35,880 nt of DNA, from contig JACADV010000062.1 in assembly GCA_013388425.1 (NCBI GenBank), forward strand, positions 1-35,880, written 5' to 3'. The position numbers and the translations under genes were made by a program. The stretch is from Thermoanaerobaculaceae bacterium. GTDB taxonomy: Bacteria; Acidobacteriota; Thermoanaerobaculia; Thermoanaerobaculales; Thermoanaerobaculaceae. Numbering within the stretch: position 1 is the stretch's first letter; each line of letters starts with the position of its first letter. The notes under the pieces were generated by a model. The model was not told the origin of the DNA and made no database searches. It was given only the letters and a program-made list of their open reading frames with translations. Below are positions 1 to 6,768 of the stretch, one piece after another.

Positions 1-357
1 GGGCAGGGCCCCTCCCCCGGCCAGGCGCTGCCACTCCAGTGGGGACTCGTCGACGGCCAGCTGCAGCCGCGCCAGTGTGGCCCGGGAACCCGCCACTTTC
101 GCTGTGGGGAACGCTGCTACCGCTTCGGCAAACCCCCGGGCGTGGTCGTCGTGGCCGTGGGTGACCAGGATCCCCCGCACCTCGGCACCCGCCAAGGCAC
201 CAAAGTCCGGCAACTCGTAGGCCACCCCAAACGGCTCCAGCTCGGAAAAGGCCGCGCCCACATCCACCAGCACCGCCTCTCCCCCCTCCGCCTCGACGAG
301 CAGCGAGTTGGCACCAAACTCGCCCACACCGCCCAGGGGCACCAGGCGAACGGCCAT
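1..357 (-). CDS. RNase J-like metallo-beta-lactamase fold protein (partial, N-terminal 119 residues)
   Basis: Reading the minus strand from the ATG at 357 gives an open frame that runs off the window edge. It begins MAVRLVPLGGVGEFGAN, the glycine-rich opening typical of ribonuclease J. Near residue 75 it has THGHDDH, the HxHxDH zinc-binding motif of metallo-beta-lactamase hydrolases. RNase J enzymes are endo/5'-exoribonucleases of RNA maturation and decay; that role is inferred from family. The start overlaps the rsmA stop by one base (TGATG), so the two genes are probably co-transcribed and translationally coupled. The beta-CASP and C-terminal domains lie outside the window, so a different beta-CASP hydrolase cannot be excluded. 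Confidence 0.75.
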   Translation of the reverse strand, partial: MAVRLVPLGGVGEFGANSLLVEAEGGEAVLVDVGAAFSELEPFGVAYELPDFGALAGAEVRGILVTHGHDDHARGFAEAVAAFPTAKVAGSRATLARLQLAVDESPLEWQRLAGGGALP

Positions 358-1148
358 CACCTCCCCCTCTCCGCCGCAGGCAACGCTGCGGCCAGGAGTT
401 GCCACTGCGCCAAGGACAGCTCCTGCGCCCTCGCGGTGGCGGCCAGGCCAGCCCCCGCCACCGCCGCCGCCACCAGCTCCCTGGGGTAGCTGGCGGCGAG
501 GGCGTTGACGATCGTCTTGCGGCGATGCTGGAACGCCTTCGCGGCCACGTCCAGAGCGTGCTGCGTCTCGGGCGGCGTCGTCCCGCCTTGAACGGGCGTC
601 AAGCGCACCACCGCCGAGACCACCTTGGGACGAGGCTGGAAGCAGCGGGGGGGCACGCGGAACAGGAGCTCCGCCCGAGCCTGAGCTTCCACCTCCAGGG
701 TGAGCAGCCCCCGGTCGCTGGCGCCCGGAGGGGCCACGAGCCGCTCGGCCACCTCCTGCTGCACCATGAACACCGCTGCAGAGAACCGCTCCCCCGCCTC
801 CAGGAACCGCCGCAGCAAGGGGGTGGCCACGCTGTAGGGCAGGTTGCCCGCCGCCAGCCACGGCACCTCCCCGCACAGCGCAACCAAGTCCACGAGCAGG
901 GCGTCCGCCGTCACCACCTCGAGCTGGCCTGACGCACCGAGGCGGGCCGGCAGGGCAGCAGCCAGGCGGGCGTCCACCTCGATGGTTAGCACCCGCGGGA
1001 AGCGCCGCACCAGTTCCCGCGTGAGAGCACCCCGCCCCGGCCCGATCTCCAGCACCCGCGGCGGCTCGCACGGCAGCGCCTCCGCCACCGCTCGCGCCAC
1101 CCCAAGATCCACGAGAAAGTGCTGCCCCAGTCGCTGCCGCCGATTCAC
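357..1148 (-). CDS. rsmA: 16S rRNA (adenine1518/1519-N6)-dimethyltransferase RsmA/KsgA
   Basis: The protein has 263 residues, normal for RsmA, which dimethylates two adjacent adenines in the 3' hairpin of 16S rRNA during 30S assembly. Visible motifs are GQHFL near residue 8, the SAM-binding LEIGPGRGALT at 33-43, an acidic residue (IEVDA, 56-60) expected to hold the SAM ribose, and the catalytic NLPY at 102-105. The C-terminal helical part carries FQPRPKVVSAVVRL, typical of the family. The start is a GTG at 1148 with only a weak purine run upstream. It is divergent from thioredoxin and overlaps the RNase J-like gene by one base. Confidence 0.96.
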   Translation of the reverse strand: MNRRQRLGQHFLVDLGVARAVAEALPCEPPRVLEIGPGRGALTRELVRRFPRVLTIEVDARLAAALPARLGASGQLEVVTADALLVDLVALCGEVPWLAAGNLPYSVATPLLRRFLEAGERFSAAVFMVQQEVAERLVAPPGASDRGLLTLEVEAQARAELLFRVPPRCFQPRPKVVSAVVRLTPVQGGTTPPETQHALDVAAKAFQHRRKTIVNALAASYPRELVAAAVAGAGLAATARAQELSLAQWQLLAAALPAAERGR

Positions 1149-1150
1149 CC

Positions 1151-1179
1151 TTGCCGCCCCCGCCGCACCACCTTACAAT
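1151..1179 (+). promoter_or_regulatory. Sigma-70-type promoter of the thioredoxin gene
   Basis: TTGCCG at 1151-1156 and TACAAT at 1174-1179 are separated by exactly 17 bases. The start codon lies 40 bases beyond the -10 box, behind a clear Shine-Dalgarno sequence. This is the best canonical promoter in the window. It is read by eye only. Confidence 0.6.
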
Positions 1180-1218
1180 AGCCGCGCCTCGCGGCGGGAG
1201 ACGCGGGGAGGGGGGAAC

Positions 1219-1545
1219 ATGAGCGACCAGGTGATGGCGGTCACCGATCAGACCTTCGACAGCGAAGTGCTCAACGCTGGCAAACCAGCAGTGGTGGACT
1301 TCTGGGCGGTGTGGTGCGGGCCGTGCAAGATGATTGCCCCGCACGTGGAAGCGCTGGCCCGGGAGTTCGCGGGCCGTGCCGTGGTGGCCAAGCTGGACGT
1401 GGATAGCAACCGGCAGACGGCCATGCGCTTCGGCATCCAGTCCATCCCCACCCTCCTCTTCTTCAAGAACGGCGCACTCGCCGATCGCATCGTGGGCGCC
1501 GTGAGCTACCAGAAGATCGCCGACACCTTGAAGGCCCTCCTCTAG
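1219..1545 (+). CDS. Thioredoxin
   Basis: The product is a 108-residue single-domain thioredoxin, a cytoplasmic thiol-disulfide reductant. The active site WCGPC lies near residues 32-36, preceded by VVDFWAVW. The conserved cis-proline loop SIPTLLFF follows. The frame stays open far upstream, but the ATG at 1219 is the right start: it follows a GGGAGGGGGG ribosome-binding site, gives the normal thioredoxin length, and lies 40 bases past a good promoter. The alpha/beta hydrolase gene begins five bases after its stop, so the two are probably one transcript. Confidence 0.96.
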   Translation: MSDQVMAVTDQTFDSEVLNAGKPAVVDFWAVWCGPCKMIAPHVEALAREFAGRAVVAKLDVDSNRQTAMRFGIQSIPTLLFFKNGALADRIVGAVSYQKIADTLKALL

Positions 1546-1550
1546 CTCCC

Positions 1551-2375
1551 GTGACCAGCTCCGAGACGGTCACGCCCGAACCGCGGCGGCTCACCGTCAC
1601 GACCCGCAACGGACCGGTGAGCGTGGAGGTACGCGGGGCAGGGCCGCCGCTCCTCCTCCTGGCCGGCCTCGGCTCCCGGGCCCGCCTGTGGGGGGAGCTG
1701 CCGGCGCTCCTCGCCCGCACCTTCCGGGTGCTGGCGCCGGACAACCGCGGCGTGGGGGGCTCCCGGGGCGGGGCACCCTTCACCCTGGCCGGGGCGGCGG
1801 CTGACGCTGCGGCTGTCCTGGAGCAGTGCGAGGCGGCCCCCGCTGGGGTGCTGGGGGTGTCGATGGGCGGTCTCATCGCTTCTCACCTGGCTGCCGCCTA
1901 CCCCACCCACGTGGCCCGGCTGGTGGTCGCCTCCTGCGCCCCCCGCCTCACCCCCTCGCACCGGCGGGTGCTCCGCTTCTTCGAGCTGGCGCTCTCCCGC
2001 CTCGCCCCCTCCGAAGCGGCCGAGATGCTCATGGCCTTCGCCTTTGCTCCCAGCTTTGCCGACCGCTACCCCGGCTTCGTGGACCAGGCGGCGCGGCTGT
2101 GGACGTTGGATCCGGAAGATCTGCCCGGCGCCCTCGCCCAGATTGCCCACCTGCGCGAGGGGTGGGACCTGACCCCGCTCCTGGCCACCATCGCCTGCCC
2201 CACCCTGGTGCTGGCGGGAGCGCTGGACCCCCTGGTGCCGGCAGCCGCCACGCGGGAGCTGGCGGCCGTGATTCCCAGCGCCCGCTACCGGGAGCTGCCC
2301 GAGGCCGCCCACTCCGTCCTCGCCGAAGGGGGCGTGGCGCTCCTGCAGGAAATCACCCAGTTCCTGCACGGGTGA
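1551..2375 (+). CDS. Alpha/beta-fold hydrolase
   Basis: This 274-residue protein has the alpha/beta hydrolase layout. An oxyanion-hole region (LLAGLGSRARLW) precedes the nucleophile elbow GVSMGG near residue 102-107, where Ser is the likely nucleophile. The acid residue falls in GALDPLVP and the catalytic His in EAAHSV near the C-terminus. The overall pattern resembles 3-oxoadipate enol-lactonase-like esterases, but the substrate cannot be read from sequence. It starts with GTG five bases after thioredoxin without its own strong ribosome-binding site, suggesting coupling. No signal peptide is seen. Confidence 0.88.
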   Translation: MTSSETVTPEPRRLTVTTRNGPVSVEVRGAGPPLLLLAGLGSRARLWGELPALLARTFRVLAPDNRGVGGSRGGAPFTLAGAAADAAAVLEQCEAAPAGVLGVSMGGLIASHLAAAYPTHVARLVVASCAPRLTPSHRRVLRFFELALSRLAPSEAAEMLMAFAFAPSFADRYPGFVDQAARLWTLDPEDLPGALAQIAHLREGWDLTPLLATIACPTLVLAGALDPLVPAAATRELAAVIPSARYRELPEAAHSVLAEGGVALLQEITQFLHG

Positions 2376-2379
2376 GGTG

Positions 2380-2405
2380 CCTGCGCGCAGGCGTTCCGCT
2401 ACACT
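2380..2405 (+). promoter_or_regulatory. Perfect 12-bp palindrome and -10 box upstream of the K+ channel gene
   Basis: CCTGCGCGCAGG at 2380-2391 is a perfect palindrome. GCTACACT at 2398-2405 contains a -10-like TACACT. A transcript begun about seven bases after it would start at or next to the GTG start codon at 2412, so the mRNA would be leaderless or nearly so. No -35 box is recognisable. The palindrome could be an operator or chance in GC-rich DNA. Confidence 0.35.
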
Positions 2406-2411
2406 CTCACC

Positions 2412-3413
2412 GTGCCTCGCCGCCTCTCCCGCTACGTGCTCCTGCTGGCTGCGGTGCTGGCCTTTGGCACGCTGGGGTACCGCCTCGTGGAGGGAGCTCC
2501 CCTGTGGGATTGCTTCTACATGACCGTCATCACCCTCACCACGGTGGGGTACCACGAGGTGTTCCCGCTCTCGCTGGCCGGCGAAGCGTTCACCGTCGTG
2601 CTGCTGGCCGTGGGCATTGGCCTCCTCCTGACGGCCGCCACGGAGCTGGCGCGGAGTATCGTGGAGGGCGAGTTGCGCAGCGTCTTGGGCAGCAGCAGGA
2701 GGTCGCGCATGCTGGAGCGGTTGCAGGACCACGAGGTGGTGTGCGGTTGGGGGCGGATGGGTCAGGCCGTGGTGGCGGAGCTGGTGCGGGCCCGCCGTCA
2801 GGTGGTGACCGTGGAACGGCACCCGGATCGCATCCGCGAGCTGGAAGCGGCGGGGCTCCTCCACGTGGCCGGCGACGCCACCGAGGAGCGCACCCTGCGC
2901 GCCGCTGGCGTGCACCGCGCCCGCGGGCTCGTGGCTTGCCTGGACGACGACGCCCACAACGTGTACACGGTGCTCACCGCCCGCTCCTTGAACCCGAACC
3001 TGTTCATCGTGGCGCGGGCCACGGAGGAGGGAGCCGAGGGGCGGATGCTGCGGGCCGGTGCCGACCGCGTCATGAACCCCTACCGTCTCGGCGGTCTGCG
3101 TCTCGCCCACATGCTGGCCAAACCGGGGGTGGTGGACTTCCTCGACTTCTCGCTGCAGCCTTCCTCGGGCGAGCACCTGCTGCTCGAACAGTTGTCCGTC
3201 ACGGAGAACAGTCCTCTGGCGGGGAAGTCTTTGGCGGAACTGGATCTCCGCAAACGTCACCGGGTGGCGGTGGTGAGCCTGCACCGCGGCTCGACGCTCA
3301 TCCCCAACCCTGACCCTGCCCTCCGACTCCAGGTGGGGGATCTGCTCGTGGTACTTGGTAACCGCCACGACCTGGATCGGTTCGAAACGGGCACTGGCGG
3401 AACCCCAACGTAG
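2412..3413 (+). CDS. Potassium channel with cytoplasmic RCK (TrkA-N/TrkA-C) domains
   Basis: The 333-residue protein is a two-transmembrane K+ channel subunit. A first hydrophobic helix (about 8-24) is followed by a pore helix and selectivity filter TTVGYHE (43-49), then a second helix (about 58-76). The cytoplasmic part has a Rossmann nucleotide-binding RCK domain beginning VVCGWGRMGQAV (109-120), then a TrkA-C domain ending with VGDLLVVLGN. This is the MthK/Kch-like layout, in which a ligand bound by the RCK domain gates the channel. The start is GTG, 36 bases after the hydrolase stop, with its own apparent -10 box and no clear ribosome-binding site. Confidence 0.92.
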   Translation: MPRRLSRYVLLLAAVLAFGTLGYRLVEGAPLWDCFYMTVITLTTVGYHEVFPLSLAGEAFTVVLLAVGIGLLLTAATELARSIVEGELRSVLGSSRRSRMLERLQDHEVVCGWGRMGQAVVAELVRARRQVVTVERHPDRIRELEAAGLLHVAGDATEERTLRAAGVHRARGLVACLDDDAHNVYTVLTARSLNPNLFIVARATEEGAEGRMLRAGADRVMNPYRLGGLRLAHMLAKPGVVDFLDFSLQPSSGEHLLLEQLSVTENSPLAGKSLAELDLRKRHRVAVVSLHRGSTLIPNPDPALRLQVGDLLVVLGNRHDLDRFETGTGGTPT

Positions 3414-3422
3414 GAGGCACGA

Positions 3423-4190
3423 ATGCGCTACTGTCGTCTGGAAGTGGGCGGTACGCCCCGCTGGGGGCGGGTGGATGACGCGCTCGTCACGCTCCTGGAC
3501 GGGGCGCCCTGGAGCGGGGGCAAACCGGTGGGGGGAGCCGTACCTCTCGCCAATGCCCGCCTTCTGCCCCCCTGCGAGCCCACGAAGATCGTGTGCATTG
3601 GCCTCAACTACCGTGCCCACGCCGCCGAGATGGGCAAGGAGATCCCGGCGGAACCGCTCCTCTTCCTCAAGGCGCCGTCGGCGCTCCTGCCCCCCGGCGG
3701 CACGGTGCTCCTCCCCCCCTCGTCGCAGCGGGTGGAGCACGAGGGGGAGCTGGCCTTGGTGATCGGGCGCACCACCCACCGGGTACGGGCAGAGCGGGCG
3801 CTGGAGTACGTGTTCGGCTTCACCTGCGCCGACGACGTCACCGCCCGCGATATCCAGCGGCGGGAAAAGGTGTACGCCCGCGCCAAGGGGTTCGACACCT
3901 TCTGCCCCGTGGGGCCGTGGCTGGAGACGGAGGTGGCCGATCCGCAGCAGCTCGAGCTGGAGCTCCGCGTCAACGGCGAGCTGCGCCAGCGCGGTTCCAC
4001 CTCCGACATGATCTTCCCGGTGGCCGAAGTGGTGGCGTTCATCTCCGAGATCATGACCCTTTTCCCCGGCGACCTGGTGAGCACCGGCACACCCCCGGGG
4101 GTGGGGGCGCTCGAAGATGGGGACCGGGTAGAGGTTACGATCGCCGGCATCGGTACGCTCGAGCACACCGTCCGCCGCCCCCAGGACTAG
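3423..4190 (+). CDS. Fumarylacetoacetate hydrolase (FAH) family protein
   Basis: The 255-residue product matches the FAH superfamily, which hydrolyses, isomerises or decarboxylates 2-oxo acids such as acylpyruvates and hydroxyhepta-dienedioates. Visible signatures are KIVCIGLNYRAHAAEMG, PLLFLKAPSALL and VEHEGELALVIGR, the last holding the acidic metal-binding Glu residues; a further metal-binding Asp falls in GFTCADDVTARD. The end MTLFPGDLVSTGTPPGVG is also typical. The ATG follows TAGGAGG at good spacing, nine bases after the channel stop. The stop overlaps that of the convergent phosphatase gene inside a shared CTAG. The exact substrate is unknown. Confidence 0.9.
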   Translation: MRYCRLEVGGTPRWGRVDDALVTLLDGAPWSGGKPVGGAVPLANARLLPPCEPTKIVCIGLNYRAHAAEMGKEIPAEPLLFLKAPSALLPPGGTVLLPPSSQRVEHEGELALVIGRTTHRVRAERALEYVFGFTCADDVTARDIQRREKVYARAKGFDTFCPVGPWLETEVADPQQLELELRVNGELRQRGSTSDMIFPVAEVVAFISEIMTLFPGDLVSTGTPPGVGALEDGDRVEVTIAGIGTLEHTVRRPQD

Positions 4191-5851
4191 CCGGCTGTTT
4201 CGCTCACCGCTTGCGGCTTGTGGCCCGCCGGCTCGCCCAGGAAACGCACCACGAGCACCGTCACGTCGTCCTCCGCCTCGTCCCCGCAGCGGTGGGCCGC
4301 AGCTGCCTGCAGGAGGGCGGTGCCAAGTTCGGCTGCGCTGCGACCCGCCGCCGCTACGGCGTGGCGGATGCCCTCCGCGCCGAACTCCTCACCCTGCGGC
4401 GAGCAGGATTCCAGAATGCCGTCGCTGTACAGCACGAGGGCGTCGCCGCGGTGGAGGGTCAGTTCCGTGCTGGACCACCTGGCCACCGGGAGCAGACCGA
4501 GGATTGGCCCGTGGGGGGCAATCTCCTCTACCGTGCCGTCGGCCCGCACCACCACCACCGGACAGTGGCCAGCGTTGACCACCTGGGTGGTGCCGTTGCG
4601 CTCTAGCACCGCCGTGGCCAGGGTAAGGAAGCGGTTGCCAGGGTTGTAGCGCCGCAGGGTGCGATCCAGGGTGGGGGCAAGGGAAGAAAGGGGGTGCCCC
4701 AGGTCGTGGAGCAGCCCCAAAAGCCCCTGGACCAACGCCATGAGCAGCGCGGCAGCGACTCCCTTGCCGGATACATCCCCCACCGTCACGGCGAGCGAGC
4801 CGTCGCTGCGCTGGGCGGTGTGGTAGAGGTCCCCAGCCACGCGCCTGGCCGCGTCGGAGAAGGCGAAGAGCTCCGCAAAGGGCACCGCCACCGGCTCCTG
4901 GAGGAGGGCCTTCTGAATGGCGCGGGCCAGCGACATCTCGTGCTCGATCTTGGCCTTCTCCCGCGCCTCCCGGTACAGGCGGGCGTTGTCGATGGCTGCG
5001 GCGGCATCCGCCGCCAGCGATTCGAAAACAGCCAGTTCCTCGCGGGAGAAACTCTCGCCCAGCACCCGCCGCTCCACGAGGACGCCGCCAATGACATCGA
5101 TGCTGGCAACGAACGACGCCTCCCCGGCCGACCCCATCGGCCGCCGGGCCACCAGCAGCGGCGTGGCGGCCGCCAGCTCGATGCCCCGCGCCACCATCGA
5201 GGTGGTGGGGGAGAGCAACGCCTCCCGCACCACCGTCTTCCGCTGCGCCATGGCGGCTTCCAGGAGCGAGCTGCGCTCCGCCCACCCCTTCTCGTCGGGC
5301 GCCGAAGGGTAGCAGGCCACGGCGGTGCGCTGGCTCTCCTCCCCGATCAGCACCACGCTGCCACGGTCCGCCCCCATGAGGCGGACGACGGTGCGGAGCA
5401 CCAGCTCCAGCACCTCCTCCAGCACCGTCGCGGAGTTCAGGGCGCGAGCGGTCTCCAGCAGCACCTGGAGGTGACGCACGCCGCGGCTGCCCTCCTCCTC
5501 ACCCAGCGCCTGCCCGAGCAACGAGGAGGTGGGCTCGGCCTGGGCGAGCAACTCCACCCGCGGTCCCAGCCGTACCAGGTCGCCGGGGTGCAGCACCGCT
5601 CGCTGGATGCGCACGCCGTTGACAAACGTCCCGCCGGAAGAGCCGAGATCCTCCACCACCAGCTCGCCGTTCTCCCAGAACAGCCGGGCGTGGCGGCGAG
5701 AGACGGTGAGCTCGGGGATCACCACATCGCAGGACGAGTCCCGCCCGAGGCGCAGTTCGTTTTCGCCAACGACCACACAGGGGATCCCCGCGAGGGAATC
5801 GCGGGGCACCAGACGCGGTTGTCCGTGCCATGAGTGGGTGCCGGACGGCAT
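4187..5851 (-). CDS. FHA-GAF-PP2C (RsbU/SpoIIE-type) signalling phosphatase
   Basis: This 554-residue protein joins three domains. An N-terminal FHA phosphothreonine-binding domain (about 20-105) shows GRDSS, SRRHAR at 51-56 and VNGV near 77-80. A GAF sensor domain follows (about 130-290). A short helical linker (REAREKAKIEHEMSLARAIQKALL) leads to a C-terminal SpoIIE-type PP2C phosphatase (about 325-540) with AGDLYH, VGDVSGKGVAAALLMA and VLYSDGILE. Relatives dephosphorylate anti-sigma-factor antagonists. The FHA domain suggests recruitment to a Ser/Thr-kinase target. No transmembrane segment is seen. The usual second Asp of the GDYYD metal motif is replaced (GDLYH), so metal binding may differ. 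No partner kinase or anti-sigma gene lies next to it. Confidence 0.92.
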   Translation of the reverse strand: MPSGTHSWHGQPRLVPRDSLAGIPCVVVGENELRLGRDSSCDVVIPELTVSRRHARLFWENGELVVEDLGSSGGTFVNGVRIQRAVLHPGDLVRLGPRVELLAQAEPTSSLLGQALGEEEGSRGVRHLQVLLETARALNSATVLEEVLELVLRTVVRLMGADRGSVVLIGEESQRTAVACYPSAPDEKGWAERSSLLEAAMAQRKTVVREALLSPTTSMVARGIELAAATPLLVARRPMGSAGEASFVASIDVIGGVLVERRVLGESFSREELAVFESLAADAAAAIDNARLYREAREKAKIEHEMSLARAIQKALLQEPVAVPFAELFAFSDAARRVAGDLYHTAQRSDGSLAVTVGDVSGKGVAAALLMALVQGLLGLLHDLGHPLSSLAPTLDRTLRRYNPGNRFLTLATAVLERNGTTQVVNAGHCPVVVVRADGTVEEIAPHGPILGLLPVARWSSTELTLHRGDALVLYSDGILESCSPQGEEFGAEGIRHAVAAAGRSAAELGTALLQAAAAHRCGDEAEDDVTVLVVRFLGEPAGHKPQAVSETAG

Positions 5852-5875
5852 GGGGTGAGTCTAGCAGAGGGGCGT

Positions 5876-5883
5876 GCTACACT
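5876..5883 (+). promoter_or_regulatory. Probable -10 element of the metallophosphoesterase gene
   Basis: GCTACACT contains TACACT, the same octamer seen before the K+ channel gene and, on the minus strand, before pepF. Transcription from it would begin near 5890. That rules out the upstream GTG (5874) and favours the ATG at 5913. No clear -35 box is visible. Confidence 0.4.
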
Positions 5884-5912
5884 CCCCCAGCCGGCCCAAG
5901 CGGCCGCGTTTC

Positions 5913-6764
5913 ATGAAGACCGTCGCGTACCTGAGCCGCAGCCCGTGGAAGAGAAGGGCGTTCGACGCCGTGGGCAACGCCGTCCTCGCCCGGACCCTCT
6001 GGCTGAGCGAGGAGGAAGCGTACCCGCTGGTGCGGTGGACCACCCTCTCGCACCCCTCCCTGCCTTCCCCCTTCGACGGGGTTCGCATCGCCCAGGTTTC
6101 GGACGTGCACGCCGGGGCGTTCATGCCCTGGGGCCGCCTGGACCAGGTGCGCCGCCTCGTGGAGACGCTGGCCCCGGATCTGGTGGTCTACACCGGCGAC
6201 CAGTTGGACCGGCGCGCGGTGGACGCCGAGCTCTTCGTTTCCGGTTTTGCAGGGTTGGCGGCGCCGTTGGGGGTGTTCGGAGTGCTGGGCAACCACGACC
6301 ACCTCGCCTCGGCCCAGCTGGGGGTTGCAGCTCTGGATGCGGTGGGGGCCACCCCCCTGGTGAACGCAGCTGCGGTCCTGCAACGGGATGGTGCCACCCT
6401 GCTCGTGGCCGGCGTGGACGACCTGGACAGCCCCGAGGGGGCTGACTTTTCCGTCCTGGGCCGCTTCCACGCTGACTTCCGCCTCCTCCTCTGCCACCAA
6501 CCGCGCGGCTGGGTGCGGGCGCGGCGCGCCGGGGCCGACATCACCCTCGCCGGCCACACCCACGGGGGCCAGATCGCCTTCCCCTCGCGGGAGATCAACC
6601 TGGCCCGCCTGTCCACTCGCTTCATCTCCGGCCCCTACCGGCACCGGGAGCACCTCTTGTACGTCTCGCGGGGGATCGGGGTGGGCGCCGTCCCCATCCG
6701 CTACGGCTCGCCGCCCGAGGTGGACCTCATCACCCTGCGCCGCGGCCCCGTCTCCAGCTCCTAA
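5913..6764 (+). CDS. Calcineurin-like metallophosphoesterase (YaeI/YkuE-like)
   Basis: The 283-residue protein has the full metallophosphoesterase motif series: SDVHAG (DxH), TGDQLD (GDxxD), GNHDH (GNHD), a later CHQPRG histidine, and GHTHGGQ (GHxH). These residues hold a two-metal centre. YaeI/YkuE-type relatives act on lipid-linked phosphoesters at the membrane, but this protein lacks a convincing transmembrane helix and its substrate is unknown. The frame is open from a GTG at 5874, giving 296 residues. The ATG at 5913 is preferred because a -10-like TACACT lies between the two candidates. Neither start has a strong ribosome-binding site. It converges on sppA, four bases away. Confidence 0.9.
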   Translation: MKTVAYLSRSPWKRRAFDAVGNAVLARTLWLSEEEAYPLVRWTTLSHPSLPSPFDGVRIAQVSDVHAGAFMPWGRLDQVRRLVETLAPDLVVYTGDQLDRRAVDAELFVSGFAGLAAPLGVFGVLGNHDHLASAQLGVAALDAVGATPLVNAAAVLQRDGATLLVAGVDDLDSPEGADFSVLGRFHADFRLLLCHQPRGWVRARRAGADITLAGHTHGGQIAFPSREINLARLSTRFISGPYRHREHLLYVSRGIGVGAVPIRYGSPPEVDLITLRRGPVSSS

Positions 6765-6768
6765 CCCC

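Noticed and set aside
1542-4166. Very long minus-strand open frame of 874 codons
   Set aside because: It is antisense to four well-supported genes, with low-complexity Gly/His/Arg/Pro content typical of GC-rich shadows.
5874-5912. GTG at 5874 as start of the metallophosphoesterase
   Set aside because: The purine run sits only one base before this GTG, and a -10-like TACACT lies downstream of it, so the ATG at 5913 is more likely, though not proven.
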